A DNA stretch of 64,000 bases, taken from positions 186,001 to 250,000 of the forward strand of contig NZ_JAJCTH010000003.1 of the NCBI RefSeq assembly GCF_020594515.1, written 5' to 3'. Numbering within the stretch: position 1 is the first letter of the stretch; each line of letters starts with the position of its first letter. The notes under the pieces are model-generated. The model saw nothing but the letters and a program-made list of their open reading frames with translations. It did not search any database and was not told the origin of the DNA. The position numbers were made by a program, and so were the translations under genes. This DNA is from Rhodoferax sp. U2-2l (GTDB lineage: Bacteria; Pseudomonadota; Gammaproteobacteria; Burkholderiales; Burkholderiaceae_C). This document shows positions 47,798 to 58,191 of the stretch, in pieces.

Positions 47798-49216
47798 ATG
47801 TCTTCCAGTTTGGCTACGGTGGCCTACATTGGCGCCACCATTCTTTTTATCCTGAGCCTGGGCGGTTTGTCCAACCAGACCACCGCGTTACGCGGCAACC
47901 TGTACGGCATGGTCGGCATGACGCTGGCGGTGCTGGCCACTGTGTTTGGCCCGCAGGTGACGGCGGCGGGTCTGCCGTGGATCATTGGCGCCATGGTGAT
48001 TGGCGGCGGTATTGGCTTGTACGCTGCGCGCACGGTGCAAATGACGCAAATGCCAGAACTGGTGGCGCTGATGCACAGCATGGTCGGTCTGGCGGCGATG
48101 TTGGTGGGTTTTGCCACCTATATCGACCCGACGGCCAGCGCCGGTTTTGAAGGTGCTGCCAAAACCATCCACGAGCTGGAAATCTACATTGGCATCTTCA
48201 TCGGTGCGGTCACCTTTGCGGGCTCGGTGATCGCTTTTGGCAAGCTGTCGGGTCGGGTCAGCGGTAACCCGGTCTTGCTGCCGGGGCGCCACTGGCTCAA
48301 TCTGGCCGGTCTGCTGGTGGTGATTTATTTTGGTGGTGTCTTCATGCAGGCCCACGATGTGCAGTCGGGCATGCTGCCGGTGATCGTCATGACCATCGTT
48401 GCGCTGCTGTTTGGCGTGCACATGGTGATGGCCATTGGTGGCGCCGACATGCCGGTGGTGGTATCGATGCTCAACAGCTACTCTGGCTGGGCCGCAGCGG
48501 CTACCGGCTTCATGTTGTCCAACGACTTGCTGATTGTGGTGGGCGCCCTGGTGGGCTCCAGCGGTGCGATTCTGTCGTACATCATGTGCAACGCCATGAA
48601 CCGCAGCTTCATCAGTGTGATTGCCGGTGGTTTTGGCACCACCAGCGCGCCCAAGCCCGCTGCTGGCGGTGCAGCGCAACCCGTTGGTGAAGTGACGCCT
48701 GTGACGGCACTGGAAACCGCCGAGCTGTTGCGTGAGGCCAAATCCGTGATCATCGTGCCGGGTTACGGCATGGCGGTGGCGCAGGCCCAGCACACGGTGT
48801 TTGAGATCACCAAGTTCCTGCGTGAAAAAGGTGTCAACGTGCGTTTTGGCATCCACCCGGTGGCCGGGCGTATGCCGGGGCACATGAATGTGCTGCTGGC
48901 CGAGGCCAAGGTGCCCTACGACATCGTGTTCGAGATGGATGAACTCAACGAGGACTTCCCCGACACCGATGTCACCATGGTGATTGGCGCCAACGACATC
49001 GTCAACCCGAGCGCCCAGGACGACCCGAGCAGCCCGATTGCTGGTATGCCGGTGCTCGAAGTCTGGAAGGCCAAGACCTCCATCGTCATGAAACGCAGCA
49101 TGGCCTCGGGCTACGCCGGTGTCGACAACCCGCTGTTCTACAAGGACAACAATCGCATGTTGTTTGGTGACGCCAAGAAGATGCTCGACGAGGTGTTGAC
49201 CGCGCTCAGAGCCTGA
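47798..49216 (+). CDS. pntB: Proton-translocating NAD(P)+ transhydrogenase, beta subunit
   Basis: 472 residues. About eight to nine membrane helices (residues 1-265) are followed by an NADP(H)-binding domain III with [34 protein letters not shown] and [11 protein letters not shown]. Length and order match bacterial PntB. AGAAGGG upstream of the ATG and the short gap to pntA show one operon. A terminator follows. Confidence 0.96.
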   Translation: MSSSLATVAYIGATILFILSLGGLSNQTTALRGNLYGMVGMTLAVLATVFGPQVTAAGLPWIIGAMVIGGGIGLYAARTVQMTQMPELVALMHSMVGLAAMLVGFATYIDPTASAGFEGAAKTIHELEIYIGIFIGAVTFAGSVIAFGKLSGRVSGNPVLLPGRHWLNLAGLLVVIYFGGVFMQAHDVQSGMLPVIVMTIVALLFGVHMVMAIGGADMPVVVSMLNSYSGWAAAATGFMLSNDLLIVVGALVGSSGAILSYIMCNAMNRSFISVIAGGFGTTSAPKPAAGGAAQPVGEVTPVTALETAELLREAKSVIIVPGYGMAVAQAQHTVFEITKFLREKGVNVRFGIHPVAGRMPGHMNVLLAEAKVPYDIVFEMDELNEDFPDTDVTMVIGANDIVNPSAQDDPSSPIAGMPVLEVWKAKTSIVMKRSMASGYAGVDNPLFYKDNNRMLFGDAKKMLDEVLTALRA

Positions 49217-49262
49217 GTCTTCAGCCCGGGATGGCCCGCTCAAGGGTCAATACAGCGATTTA

Positions 49263-49306
49263 GCCCCCAATTCCAGTCAGGATGGCTGGAATTGGGGGCT
49301 TTTCTC
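49263..49306 (+). terminator. Rho-independent terminator after pntB
   Basis: GCCCCCAATTCCAG (49263-49276) pairs perfectly over 14 bases with CTGGAATTGGGGGC (49286-49299), followed by TTTTCTC. It separates pntAB from fadD. Confidence 0.88.
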
Positions 49307-49386
49307 TAATTAGGGAAAACACAGCTTACACAAGCTGACGTCCCGGTGAGAATGGTTCTTTCGATAAAAATACCGGAGACCTCACC

Positions 49387-51060
49387 ATGACCGATCGCAT
49401 CTGGCTCAAAACTTATCCACCAGGTGTTCCTGCCGATATTGATGAAAGTCGTTACAGCTCCCTGGTGGAGTTGATGGAGGAAAGTTTCAAGAAAAACGCG
49501 AGTCTGAGCGCTTACAGCTTCATGGGCAAGGAGCTGAGCTATGCCCAAGTCGATGAGATGAGTCAGACCTTTGGCGCCTACCTGCAAAGCCTCGGGCTGG
49601 CGCGTGGCGACCGGGTGGCGGTGATGATGCCCAACGTGTTGCAGTACCCGATCGCGGTGGCTGCCATCCTGCGTGCCGGGTTCACGCTGGTGAATGTCAA
49701 CCCGCTGTACACCCCGCGTGAGCTGGAGCACCAACTCAAGGACTCGGGCGCCAAAGCCATCGTCATTCTGGAAAACTTTGCCGCCACACTTGAAAAGTGT
49801 GTGGCCGCCACGCCGGTCAAACATGTGGTGTTGTGTGCGATGGGCGACCAACTGGGCCTGCTCAAAGGCACGTTGGTGAACTATGTGGTGCGCAATGTCA
49901 AAAAGATGGTGCCCACCTACAACCTGCCCGACGCCGTGCGCTTCAATGCAGCGATGGCGCAGGCCAGCGGTGTCGCCCTGAAAAAAGTCACCATCAAACC
50001 GGGCGATGTCGCGGTGCTGCAGTACACCGGCGGCACCACCGGGGTCTCCAAGGGTGCCGTGCTGCTGCACCGCAACCTGGTGGCCAATGTGCTGCAGGCC
50101 GACGCCTGTTTCCAGCCTGCGCTGGTGAAAGTGCCCGCTGGCGAGCAGATCAACTCGGTCTGCGCCTTGCCGCTTTACCACATCTTTGCCTTCACGGTGA
50201 ACATGATGCTCTCCTTGCGCCTGGGCGGCAAACTCATCCTGATCCCCAACCCGCGCGATTTCCCGGCGGTGCTGGGTGAGCTGGCCAAACACAGCGTGCA
50301 TGTGTTTCCGGCGGTCAACACCCTGTTCAACGGGCTGGCCAACCATCCCGACTTTGGCAAGGTCAACTGGAAGCGCCTGATGGTGTCGGCCGGCGGCGGC
50401 ACGGCCGTGCAAAGCGCTGTGGCCAAACTCTGGTTCGAGAAAACCGGCTGCGCCATTTGCGAGGGTTACGGCTTAAGCGAAACCTCGCCGATTGCCACCT
50501 CCAACCCGGTGACGACGACCGAGTATTCCGGCTCGATCGGCGTGCCGGTGCCCAGCACCTGGCTGAAATTGCTGGACGACGAGGGCAACGACGCTGCGCC
50601 TGGCGAGCCCGGCGAGATCGCCATCAAAGGTCCGCAGGTGATGGCGGGTTATTGGCAACGCCCGGATGAAACCGCCAAAGTCATGACGCCGGATGGTTAC
50701 TTCAAGTCAGGCGATATCGGCGTGATGGACGAGCACGGCTACTTCAAGATCGTGGACCGCAAGAAAGACATGATTCTGGTGAGCGGCTTCAATGTCTACC
50801 CCAACGAGGTCGAAGACGTGGTGTCGCAGATGCCTGGCGTCATGGAGTGCGCCTGCGTCGGCGTGCCTGACGACAAATCGGGCGAGGCGGTCAAGCTGGT
50901 GATCGTCAAAAAAGACCCCAACCTCACCGAGGCCCAGGTGCGGGCCTACTGCAAGGACAACATGACCGGTTACAAACACCCCAAAGTGATTGAATTCCGA
51001 ACCGACTTGCCCAAAACGCCGGTAGGTAAAATTTTGCGGCGCGAGTTGCGCGGCAAATAA
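49387..51060 (+). CDS. fadD: Long-chain fatty acid-CoA ligase
   Basis: Activates fatty acids to acyl-CoA through an acyl-AMP intermediate. The 557-residue protein has the AMP-binding P-loop QYTGGTTGVSKGAVLLH (about residues 216-231), EGYGLSETSP (about 358), the GYFKSGDIG motif and a C-terminal lysine in TPVGKILRREL. The sequence is typical of Burkholderiales FadD. Ten bases separate it from the next gene, mtn, with which it may be co-transcribed although the functions are unrelated. Confidence 0.94.
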   Translation: MTDRIWLKTYPPGVPADIDESRYSSLVELMEESFKKNASLSAYSFMGKELSYAQVDEMSQTFGAYLQSLGLARGDRVAVMMPNVLQYPIAVAAILRAGFTLVNVNPLYTPRELEHQLKDSGAKAIVILENFAATLEKCVAATPVKHVVLCAMGDQLGLLKGTLVNYVVRNVKKMVPTYNLPDAVRFNAAMAQASGVALKKVTIKPGDVAVLQYTGGTTGVSKGAVLLHRNLVANVLQADACFQPALVKVPAGEQINSVCALPLYHIFAFTVNMMLSLRLGGKLILIPNPRDFPAVLGELAKHSVHVFPAVNTLFNGLANHPDFGKVNWKRLMVSAGGGTAVQSAVAKLWFEKTGCAICEGYGLSETSPIATSNPVTTTEYSGSIGVPVPSTWLKLLDDEGNDAAPGEPGEIAIKGPQVMAGYWQRPDETAKVMTPDGYFKSGDIGVMDEHGYFKIVDRKKDMILVSGFNVYPNEVEDVVSQMPGVMECACVGVPDDKSGEAVKLVIVKKDPNLTEAQVRAYCKDNMTGYKHPKVIEFRTDLPKTPVGKILRRELRGK

Positions 51061-51070
51061 AGGACTTCCC

Positions 51071-51829
51071 TTGACAACCCTTGCTATCGTCAGTGCCCTG
51101 CTGGATGAACAAAAAGGACTTCTGGATCAACTGCAACAGCCGACCCAGCACGTGCGCGCCGGGCGCACCTTCTGGTGCGGCCAATGGGCTGGTCACGAGG
51201 TGGTGCTGGTGCTCTCCAAGGTCGGCAAAGTGGCTGCTGCCAGCACCACGGCCACGCTGATTGAGGCGTTTGGTGCCGAGCGCGTGCTGTTCACAGGGGT
51301 TGCTGGAGGCATTGGCGACGGTGTCAAGGTGGGGGATGTGGTGGTGGCCGACGCCTTTATCCAACACGACCTGGACCCCAGCCCGTTTTTTCCACGTTAC
51401 GAAATTCCCTTGTACGACCGTGCCACCATGGCCTGTGATGAGACGCTGTCTGCTCTGTTATTTGAAGCGGTCAAATCTGGCTTGCCGAAGGCTGGCGATC
51501 ATTTTCATCGTGACATTTTGCTGGAGGCGCCCGGCGTGCACCGTGGCCTGATCGCGAGCGGCGACCAGTTTGTGTGTGATCCGGCCGATGTGAACACCAT
51601 CCGTACCGATTTGCAGGCGGCAGGTCATCAGGCGCTGGCCGTTGAGATGGAAGGCGCTGCCGTGGCCCAGGTGTGTTTTGACTACGGCATCCCGTTTGCG
51701 GCGATGCGCACCATCTCGGATCGGGCGGATGCTGATGCCCACATGGATTTTTCGGCCTTTGTGCAGCAGGTGGCCAGTCCTTATGCCTTGGCGATCGTGT
51801 CGCAGTTCATGCGAATACTTCCCAAATAA
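51071..51829 (+). CDS. mtn: 5'-methylthioadenosine/S-adenosylhomocysteine nucleosidase
   Basis: Cleaves the glycosidic bond of MTA and SAH, recycling adenine and methionine carbon. The 252-residue product shows the nucleoside phosphorylase fold: TLAIVSALLDEQKGL at the start, FTGVAGGIGDGVKVGDVVVA, the catalytic VEMEGAAVAQVC and RTISDRADADAH with the catalytic Asp. The start is TTG at 51071 with AAAGGAC six bases upstream; no better ATG is near. Confidence 0.92.
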   Translation: MTTLAIVSALLDEQKGLLDQLQQPTQHVRAGRTFWCGQWAGHEVVLVLSKVGKVAAASTTATLIEAFGAERVLFTGVAGGIGDGVKVGDVVVADAFIQHDLDPSPFFPRYEIPLYDRATMACDETLSALLFEAVKSGLPKAGDHFHRDILLEAPGVHRGLIASGDQFVCDPADVNTIRTDLQAAGHQALAVEMEGAAVAQVCFDYGIPFAAMRTISDRADADAHMDFSAFVQQVASPYALAIVSQFMRILPK

Positions 51830-51871
51830 GCGCCGTTGGCCCGGCATCTTGAGGGCTGGGTCACCTGTTTC

Positions 51872-52858
51872 TTATTTCAGCCAGCCACGCCGTCTGAAAT
51901 ACAGCATCGGCCCCAGTGCGCTGGCCACCATCAGCGCCAGCGCATACGGGTAGCCCAGCGACCAGTCCAGTTCGGGCATGTACTTGAAGTTCATGCCGTA
52001 CAAGCTGGCGATCAGGGTGGGTGGCAGCAGCGCCACACTGGCCACCGAGAAAATCTTGATGATCTTGTTCTGGTTGATGTTGATGAAACCGACCGTGGCG
52101 TCCATCAAGAAGTTGATCTTGTCAAACAGGAAGGCGGTGTGGGAATCGAGCGAGTCCATGTCGCGCAAAATCTGCCGCGCTTCTTCAAACTGTTCGCCGT
52201 TGAGCATCTTGCTGCGCACCATGAAACTCACCGCGCGGCGGGTGTCCATCACATTGCGGCGAATGCGACCGCTCATGTCTTCATGGCGGGCAATGGCGCC
52301 CAGCACTTCACCGGCCAGCGCGTCGGTCATGTCGCCTGACAGCACTTTTTTGCTGACCTTTTCCAGCTCGTCGTAAATTTCTTCCAGCGTGTCGGCGGAG
52401 TACTCGGCGTCGGCGTCAAACAGCTTGAGCAGCACTTCCTTGGCCTCTTCAATCAGTCCGGGTGCGCGCCGGGCCCGCATGCGCAGCAGCCGAAACACCG
52501 GCACGTCTTCGTCGTGGATGGAAAAAAGCACGCCTTTGCTTTTGAGTTCATCGTTGTCGGTGTTGAGGATGAATGCCACCCGAACGGTATGCGGTTCGTC
52601 GTCATCTGCCACCAAAAAGTCGCTACGAATGTGCAACTCGCCGTTATCTTCCTTGTAAAAGCGGGCGGATTCCTCGATGTCCTCGTCCATCGCATCTTCT
52701 GGAATTGACAGGCCGTAGTACTGCTTGATCCAACGTTTTTCTTCCGGGGTGGGGGATTCCAGATCAACCCAGATCGGCTGGAAACGTGACAACTCTTCCA
52801 GCGATTCAATCTCTTCCTGAAACAGGCGGCCGTTGACAAGGGTGAAGATATTGAGCAT
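51872..52858 (-). CDS. corA: CorA-family magnesium/cobalt transporter
   Basis: A 328-residue pentameric channel. A large cytoplasmic domain is followed by two C-terminal membrane helices separated by the selectivity signature YGMNFKYMPEL; the chain ends FRRRGWLK. GGGAG lies about seven bases before the ATG. No Mg-sensing leader could be made out upstream. The gene occupies the place where rpoN often lies next to hpf in related bacteria (inference from memory of gene order). Confidence 0.94.
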   Translation of the reverse strand: MLNIFTLVNGRLFQEEIESLEELSRFQPIWVDLESPTPEEKRWIKQYYGLSIPEDAMDEDIEESARFYKEDNGELHIRSDFLVADDDEPHTVRVAFILNTDNDELKSKGVLFSIHDEDVPVFRLLRMRARRAPGLIEEAKEVLLKLFDADAEYSADTLEEIYDELEKVSKKVLSGDMTDALAGEVLGAIARHEDMSGRIRRNVMDTRRAVSFMVRSKMLNGEQFEEARQILRDMDSLDSHTAFLFDKINFLMDATVGFININQNKIIKIFSVASVALLPPTLIASLYGMNFKYMPELDWSLGYPYALALMVASALGPMLYFRRRGWLK

Positions 52859-53192
52859 ACGCTCACTCCCAAAATAAACAAGGCATCAAAAAAAAGGGGG
52901 GGGATGTTGGTCAGGCTTCCAACCCCGGACGCTTGTTTTGGGGTCGAAAGCTACCGACTAGGGTAGGTTTCCAAGGTGACAAATCCTGTTGTTGACAGCC
53001 TGACGATTATGGCACCGCCATGTGACCATTCACAAATTTGACCGGGTAAGTCCTGACACTGTTGCAGTGCAGCATGGAAAAATTTGCAATACCGGGGGAC
53101 GAGGGGCATAGTCTGGTCAACAATTCAACTTAACCGTCCTGTCGTCAACACGGTGCTGGCGACTCTCTCAACCAAGCTGTAGGAGGCTCTTT
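52859..53192. other. 334-base intergenic region between corA and hpf
   Basis: This divergent region must hold both promoters. For hpf a candidate is TTGCAA (53084-53089), a 17-base spacer and CATAGT (53107-53112), a moderate match to the vegetative consensus. An A8G8 homopolymer run near the corA leader could be unstable. I see no terminator, RNA gene, riboswitch-like structure or coding frame. Confidence 0.45.
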
Positions 53193-53522
53193 ATGAATTT
53201 GACAATCAGTGGTCACCACCTGGAAGTGACGCCAGCGTTGCGGTCCTATGTCACTAACAAGCTCGATCGCATCAAACGCCATTTCGACCAGGTCGTGGAT
53301 GTCAAAGTTTTGCTCACACTAGAAAACCAGAAGGAAAAAGAGCGCAGACAGAAAGCTGAGTGCAATATTCATATCAAAGGTATCGAACTCTTTGCTGAAA
53401 GTGCCCATTCGGATCTGTATGCGGCCGTGGATGAATTGGTCGACAAGCTGGACCGCCAAGTGGTTCGCCACAAAGACCGTCTGCAATCGCATCATCACGA
53501 CGCCGCCAAGCGCATGATGTAA
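53193..53522 (+). CDS. hpf: Ribosome hibernation-promoting factor, short form
   Basis: A 109-residue protein ([19 protein letters not shown]) that binds the 30S decoding centre and promotes 100S dimers in stationary phase. The length marks the short HPF/YhbH form lacking the C-terminal dimerisation domain of long HPF. AGGAGG at 53181-53186 lies six bases ahead of the ATG. ptsN and hprK follow, an arrangement typical of Betaproteobacteria, though a terminator after hpf separates it partly. Confidence 0.94.
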   Translation: MNLTISGHHLEVTPALRSYVTNKLDRIKRHFDQVVDVKVLLTLENQKEKERRQKAECNIHIKGIELFAESAHSDLYAAVDELVDKLDRQVVRHKDRLQSHHHDAAKRMM

Positions 53523-53535
53523 TTTAAACTTCGGC

Positions 53536-53567
53536 AAGCCGCCCGCTGGTGCGTGCGGCTTTTTTTT
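53536..53567 (+). terminator. Rho-independent terminator after hpf
   Basis: AAGCCGC (53536-53542) pairs with GCGGCTT (53555-53561) and is followed by a continuous T-run to 53567. It probably reduces read-through into ptsN. Confidence 0.8.
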
Positions 53568-53604
53568 GCGTCCAATTTTTCAGGATGCATAATTTGGGTC
53601 CATC

Positions 53605-54072
53605 ATGAACCGACTTGCGTCTATCCTTACCGTCAACCACGTGCTTGTCCAGGTGGACATTTCCAGCAAGAAAAGAGCTTTTGAAGAAGCGGGTTTGCTG
53701 TTTGAAAATCTCCATGGTTTGAGCCGCGCGCTGGTCACGGACAGCCTGTTTTCGCGCGAGCGACTCGGGTCCACCGGTCTGGGCCACGGCGTGGCGATAC
53801 CGCATGGACGGATCAAGGGCCTGAAGTCGCCCATGGCGGCGGTGTTCCAGTTGGCCAATCCGATCGGCTTTGAGGCACCCGATGAACTGCCTGTGGGTCT
53901 GATGATCTTTTTGCTGGTGCCTGAGGCTGCCACGCAAAAACATTTGGAAATCCTTTCTGAAATCGCAGAAATGCTCAGCGACGCTGATCTGCGGGAAAAA
54001 ATCATGGCTAGCCCCTCGGTGGCTGACTTGCACGGGCTGATCACCAGCTGGCAATCGGTTCAATCCATTTAA
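53605..54072 (+). CDS. ptsN: Nitrogen-PTS EIIA component
   Basis: A 155-residue EIIA-Ntr phospho-acceptor in the regulatory PTS (PtsP-NPr-PtsN). The phosphorylated residue is His67 in GHGVAIPHGRIK. It controls potassium transport and kinases and other functions by protein binding in model organisms. The start is the ATG at 53605. It ends nine bases before hprK. Confidence 0.93.
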   Translation: MNRLASILTVNHVLVQVDISSKKRAFEEAGLLFENLHGLSRALVTDSLFSRERLGSTGLGHGVAIPHGRIKGLKSPMAAVFQLANPIGFEAPDELPVGLMIFLLVPEAATQKHLEILSEIAEMLSDADLREKIMASPSVADLHGLITSWQSVQSI

Positions 54073-54081
54073 GCGCCCGCT

Positions 54082-55032
54082 TTGAAACCCACCGTGATCA
54101 GCGCCGACGTCCTCTTTGAGGCGTTTCGGAGTAATTTGCGCTGGGAATGGGTGGCGGGTCTCGGCGCTTCCGAGCGGCGTTTTGATGAAGTGGCCGTGCG
54201 GGCGGCGCGCTCTGGCGCCGATTTGGTGGGGTATCTCAACTACATCCACCCTTACCGGGTCCAGATTCTGGGTGAACGCGAGGTGGCCTACCTGACCAAC
54301 GCGACCCCGGAAGACAGCATGCGGCGTATCGCGCGCATTGTCACGTTGGAGCCGCCCGTCCTGATTCTGGCCGATGGTCAAGCCGCCCCGGAAGCGCTGA
54401 TGTCGATGTGTGAGCGCGCCCAGATCCCGATGTTTGCCACCCAGGGCTCATCGGCCTTTGTGATCGACGTGTTGCGCGCCTACCTGTCCAAACACTTTGC
54501 CGACCGCTGCACCATGCACGGCGTGTTCATGGACATTCTGGGCCTGGGGGTGATGATCACCGGTGAGTCCGGCCTGGGCAAAAGTGAGCTGGGCCTGGAG
54601 TTGATCTCGCGCGGCAATGGCTTGGTGGCCGATGATGCGGTGGATTTGTACCGCATCAACCAGGACACCATTGAAGGGCGTTGCCCGGAGCTGCTGCTCA
54701 ACCTGCTTGAAGTGCGCGGCATCGGTTTGCTCGACATCCGCTGCATTTTTGGTGAGACCGCCGTACGGCGCAAAAAACGCCTGCAGCTGATCGTGCATCT
54801 GGTGCGCCGCGAAACCATGGAGCGTGATTACGAGCGTATTCCCTATGAGCCGCTGACGCAGGATGTGCTGGACGTGCCGGTGCGCAAGGTGGTGATCCAG
54901 GTGGTGGCCGGACGCAACATTGCGGTCCTGGTGGAGGCTGCGGTGCGCAACACCATCCTGCAGATCCGCGGTGTCGATACCTACAAGGAGTTTGTCGAGC
55001 GCCATCGCAAGGCGATGGGCGAGACCAGTTAG
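54082..55032 (+). CDS. hprK: HPr kinase/phosphorylase
   Basis: Phosphorylates and dephosphorylates HPr at a regulatory serine. The 316-residue protein has the Walker A GESGLGKS (residues 161-168), the HPrK signature [12 protein letters not shown], and a C-terminal [20 protein letters not shown]. The start codon is TTG at 54082, nine bases after ptsN, so coupled expression is likely. The stop overlaps the convergent fur stop by four bases. Confidence 0.93.
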   Translation: MKPTVISADVLFEAFRSNLRWEWVAGLGASERRFDEVAVRAARSGADLVGYLNYIHPYRVQILGEREVAYLTNATPEDSMRRIARIVTLEPPVLILADGQAAPEALMSMCERAQIPMFATQGSSAFVIDVLRAYLSKHFADRCTMHGVFMDILGLGVMITGESGLGKSELGLELISRGNGLVADDAVDLYRINQDTIEGRCPELLLNLLEVRGIGLLDIRCIFGETAVRRKKRLQLIVHLVRRETMERDYERIPYEPLTQDVLDVPVRKVVIQVVAGRNIAVLVEAAVRNTILQIRGVDTYKEFVERHRKAMGETS

Positions 55033-55463
55033 CCTGGTTTGCGACGGTGCTCGCAGTTGTCGCGGGTGCAATGGGCGTACAGGCTCAAAGCATGGTCAGC
55101 GATGGCAAAACCCTTCTCTTTCGCCACAGCATGTTGGCGCTGTTCAATTTGGGCGTCAAAGAACTCCTCCACCCGACCACAATCCAGACAGACCAGGTGG
55201 TCGTGGTGCTGACCTTCATTGAGCTCGTACACGGCTTTGCCGCTCTCAAAATGGCTGCGCGACAGGATCTCGGCCTGTTCAAACTGCGCCAGCACCCGGT
55301 ACACCGTGGCCAGGCCGACGTCCGCGTGCTCTTCCATCAACACGCGAAACACGTCCTCGGCCGTCATGTGGCGGCGCGCGCCTTTCTGGAAGATTTCCAG
55401 AATTTTCAGCCGGGGTAGGGTGGCTTTCAGGCCGGTGCTCTTGAGTTCATCAATCTTGGTCAT
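55029..55463 (-). CDS. fur: Ferric uptake regulator
   Basis: Iron-responsive repressor of 144 residues. The winged-helix domain ([30 protein letters not shown]) is followed by the dimerisation domain with metal ligands in [16 protein letters not shown] and a C-terminal CTRDNC pair. It is divergent from bamE with a 97-base gap, as in many Burkholderiales. I found no clear Fur box in that gap. Confidence 0.95.
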   Translation of the reverse strand: MTKIDELKSTGLKATLPRLKILEIFQKGARRHMTAEDVFRVLMEEHADVGLATVYRVLAQFEQAEILSRSHFESGKAVYELNEGQHHDHLVCLDCGRVEEFFDAQIEQRQHAVAKEKGFAIADHALSLYAHCTRDNCEHRRKPG

Positions 55464-55560
55464 ACAGGTTTTCCGGTTGCCGGTGGTGTTGCCGCGCCGC
55501 GTACCTTGAAATGGAACGCTGCCAGTACAATGAACAGATCATATCGTCGCGGCTTTTTCT

Positions 55561-56109
55561 ATGTCTGATTCCATTGTTCGTTGTGTCCGCTGGAGCGCGC
55601 TAGGTGCCGCGGTGGCTGCGCTGTCTGCCTGCAGTTCCGTGGATGGCGCCAGCAACCGGCTGGTCAGTATGGTGACGCCCTACAAGATTGACATCGTTCA
55701 AGGTAACTTTGTCTCGCGCGAGCAGGTCGACGCGCTCAAAAATGGCATGAGCCGCGGTCAAGTCAAGAATATTCTGGGCACGCCCTTGCTCACCGATGTG
55801 TTTCATGCCGACCGGTGGGATTATGTTTTCACCTTCAAGCGGCAAGGGGTGGAATCCCAGGCGCGCAAGGTCACGGTGTATTTCAAGGACGATGTGCTGG
55901 CACGGGTTGAGGCCGACCCGCTGCCCACCGAGGCCGAGTTTGTGGCCTCCCTGGACTCTGGCCGCCATTCAGGCACGGTGCCCGTGCTGGAAATGTCCCC
56001 TGACAGCCTGAAAGCCGCCGCCAAACCTGCACCCGTTGCATCAAGCCCTGCCAAGCCGGTGGCTACGCCGCCCGCGAGCTACCCGCCCCTCGAATCCCCC
56101 GCACTGTAA
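55561..56109 (+). CDS. bamE: Outer-membrane assembly lipoprotein BamE
   Basis: Small accessory lipoprotein of the BAM complex that inserts outer-membrane proteins. The 182-residue precursor has a lipobox LSAC with lipidated Cys24. The SmpA/OmlA domain includes IVQGNFVSREQVDALKNGM and RWDYVFTF. A Pro/Ala-rich tail (about 150-182) makes it longer than E. coli BamE (113). dapB begins nine bases later. Confidence 0.93.
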   Translation: MSDSIVRCVRWSALGAAVAALSACSSVDGASNRLVSMVTPYKIDIVQGNFVSREQVDALKNGMSRGQVKNILGTPLLTDVFHADRWDYVFTFKRQGVESQARKVTVYFKDDVLARVEADPLPTEAEFVASLDSGRHSGTVPVLEMSPDSLKAAAKPAPVASSPAKPVATPPASYPPLESPAL

Positions 56110-56118
56110 AAGGTTGGT

Positions 56119-56934
56119 ATGAGCGACACCATCCTCCACCGAATTTGTGTGGCCGGTGCCAGCGGTCGCATGGGCCGTATGCTGGTAGAGGCTGTTTCTC
56201 GCGCTGACGACTGTCGACTGAGCGGCGCTTTGGACGTGCCTGGCAGCCCGGCCATTGGCCTGGACCCGGCCGCATTCATCGGTTTGAGCAGTGGCATTGC
56301 CATCACCTCGGATCTGGCGATGGGCCTGAGCAACACCGATGCCTTGATTGACTTCACCCGGCCTGAGGGCACGCTGGAACACCTGCGGGTTTGCCGCGAA
56401 CTGGGTGTCAATCTGGTGATTGGCACCACCGGGTTCACCGAGGCGCAAAAAGCCGAGATCGCCGCTGCAGCCCAAGACATTGCCATCGTCATGGCGCCCA
56501 ACATGAGTGTGGGTGTCAACGTCACCTTGAAGCTGCTGGAGATGGCGGCCAAGGCCCTATCCACCGGTTACGACATTGAAATCATCGAAGCGCACCACCG
56601 CCACAAGGTCGATGCGCCCTCGGGCACGGCGCTGAAAATGGGCGAAGTCATCGCCAGCGCTTTGGGGCGCGACCTGAAAGACTGCGCGGTGTATGCCCGT
56701 GAAGGCGTGACCGGCGAGCGCGATCCGTCTTCCATCGGTTTCGCCACCATCCGCGGCGGCGACATTGTGGGCGACCACACGGTGCTGTTTGCGGGCACGG
56801 GTGAGCGCATCGAGATTTCCCACAAGTCGTCCAGTCGCGTCAGCTACGCGCAGGGCAGCCTGCGGGCTGTGCGCTTTCTGCAAGGTCGCAAGGCTGGCTT
56901 GTTCGACATGGCTGACGTACTCAGCCTGAAATGA
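56119..56934 (+). CDS. dapB: 4-hydroxy-tetrahydrodipicolinate reductase
   Basis: NAD(P)H-dependent step of lysine and meso-diaminopimelate synthesis. The 271-residue protein has the Rossmann motif [12 protein letters not shown] (residues 11-22), [10 protein letters not shown], the signature [18 protein letters not shown] with catalytic His and Lys, and the C-terminal GLFDMADVL. Its stop overlaps the exbB-like start by four bases. Confidence 0.96.
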   Translation: MSDTILHRICVAGASGRMGRMLVEAVSRADDCRLSGALDVPGSPAIGLDPAAFIGLSSGIAITSDLAMGLSNTDALIDFTRPEGTLEHLRVCRELGVNLVIGTTGFTEAQKAEIAAAAQDIAIVMAPNMSVGVNVTLKLLEMAAKALSTGYDIEIIEAHHRHKVDAPSGTALKMGEVIASALGRDLKDCAVYAREGVTGERDPSSIGFATIRGGDIVGDHTVLFAGTGERIEISHKSSSRVSYAQGSLRAVRFLQGRKAGLFDMADVLSLK

Positions 56935-57581
56935 ACCTGGCCCAGTTTTTCTGGCAAGGTGACGCGCTGGCGCGGGGCGTGGCCCTGCTGTTGCTGGTCA
57001 TGTCGATCGCCACGTGGGTGGTGATTTTGTGGAAAGCCTGGCTGCTGCACCGGGCCAGCCGGGACGTGGATCGTTGTATTGCCGTCTTCTGGCAGTCGGG
57101 CAACGTCGAGGACGCGACACAGAAGATCCGGGCTTCTGACCGTGAAGTCTTGGTGCTGCCGATGGTGGAAGCGACAAAACTGGAAGCCAGCAGCACCTTG
57201 GCCGGCGCCGGTGGCCTGGAGACGCAGCTCACCCGCAGGTTGCGCAATGCCCTGCATGTGTCGCTGGCCAAGTTGCAACACGGTCAGGTGTTGCTGGCCA
57301 CGATAGGCGCCACAGCGCCGTTTGTCGGCTTGCTCGGCACGGTCTGGGGGATTTATCACGCGCTGATCGGTATTGCCTCGGCCGGGCAGGTCACCATCGA
57401 CCAAATCTCCGGCCCGGTGGGTGAGGCGCTGATCATGACGGCGGCCGGCCTGGCGGTGGCCATTCCGGCGGTGCTGGCTTACAACGTGCTCGGGCGCGCC
57501 GTGGCCCGTATCGAGGGCGAGCTGGAAGGTTTTGCCCGCGACCTGCGCGAACTGGTGGGCCACACCAGCACACCGCTTTGA
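56931..57581 (+). CDS. exbB: ExbB/TolQ/MotA-type proton channel protein
   Basis: A 216-residue inner-membrane protein with three predicted helices, the last two in [20 protein letters not shown] and [21 protein letters not shown]. With ExbD it energises TonB-dependent transport across the outer membrane. Assignment to ExbB over TolQ rests on pairing with an ExbD-like gene and absence of tolA/tolB; no tonB is nearby. ATGA overlap with dapB. Confidence 0.88.
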   Translation: MNLAQFFWQGDALARGVALLLLVMSIATWVVILWKAWLLHRASRDVDRCIAVFWQSGNVEDATQKIRASDREVLVLPMVEATKLEASSTLAGAGGLETQLTRRLRNALHVSLAKLQHGQVLLATIGATAPFVGLLGTVWGIYHALIGIASAGQVTIDQISGPVGEALIMTAAGLAVAIPAVLAYNVLGRAVARIEGELEGFARDLRELVGHTSTPL

Positions 57582-57597
57582 TCCGGGGCTGACGCAC

Positions 57598-58080
57598 ATG
57601 TCTTTTGGTCGTCTGGACCGCAGCTCGGGCGCACCACCCATGAGCGACATCAACATGACGCCGCTGATCGACGTGATGCTGGTGCTGGTGGTGATCTTCA
57701 TCATCACCGCGCCTTTGCTTGCCAGTTCCATCAAGCTGGATTTGCCCAAAACCGATGCCGCCAAGGCCAGTGAGGTGCCCAAAGCGGTGTTGGTGGTGGT
57801 GGATGCCGCCGGGCAGACCTACCTGAATGACCACCCGGTGTCGCTGGATGACTTGGCCCGGCAGTTTGCAACCGCCCAGCAGGCCAACCCGGACACCGAG
57901 GTGCAATTGCGCGCGGATACCGCCGTGCCCTACGGCCGCATTGTGGAGGTGATGGGCGCTGCGCAAAAAGCGGGTCTGAACCGCATCGGCTTCATCGCCG
58001 ACAACCCAACGCCTGCCGCTGCCCCCCTGCCAACGGCAGCGCCGACAGCACCTGCCGAACCGGCCACGCGCAAACCCTAA
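57598..58080 (+). CDS. exbD: ExbD/TolR-type protein
   Basis: 160 residues with one N-terminal membrane helix. The essential Asp25 lies in SDINMTPLIDVMLVLVVIF, the position of E. coli ExbD Asp25. The periplasmic domain ends in an Ala/Pro-rich tail. The start is the ATG at 57598, 16 bases after exbB. Confidence 0.9.
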   Translation: MSFGRLDRSSGAPPMSDINMTPLIDVMLVLVVIFIITAPLLASSIKLDLPKTDAAKASEVPKAVLVVVDAAGQTYLNDHPVSLDDLARQFATAQQANPDTEVQLRADTAVPYGRIVEVMGAAQKAGLNRIGFIADNPTPAAAPLPTAAPTAPAEPATRKP

Positions 58081-58191
58081 AATCGGGTCAAGCCTGCTGC
58101 GTGCGCCTGGTGCGCTAGAGCGGGCAACCACGCAGCCTTATCCCCGTTACTTCACGCTACAGCGGTGTTCAAACCGCCACGATGGATCGTT

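Noticed and set aside
52859..53192. Possible magnesium riboswitch upstream of corA
   Set aside because: No extended set of paired elements could be drawn, and the A8G8 run does not support one.
55464..55560. Possible Fur box between fur and bamE
   Set aside because: No sequence close to the 19-bp Fur consensus was seen; AT content is low.
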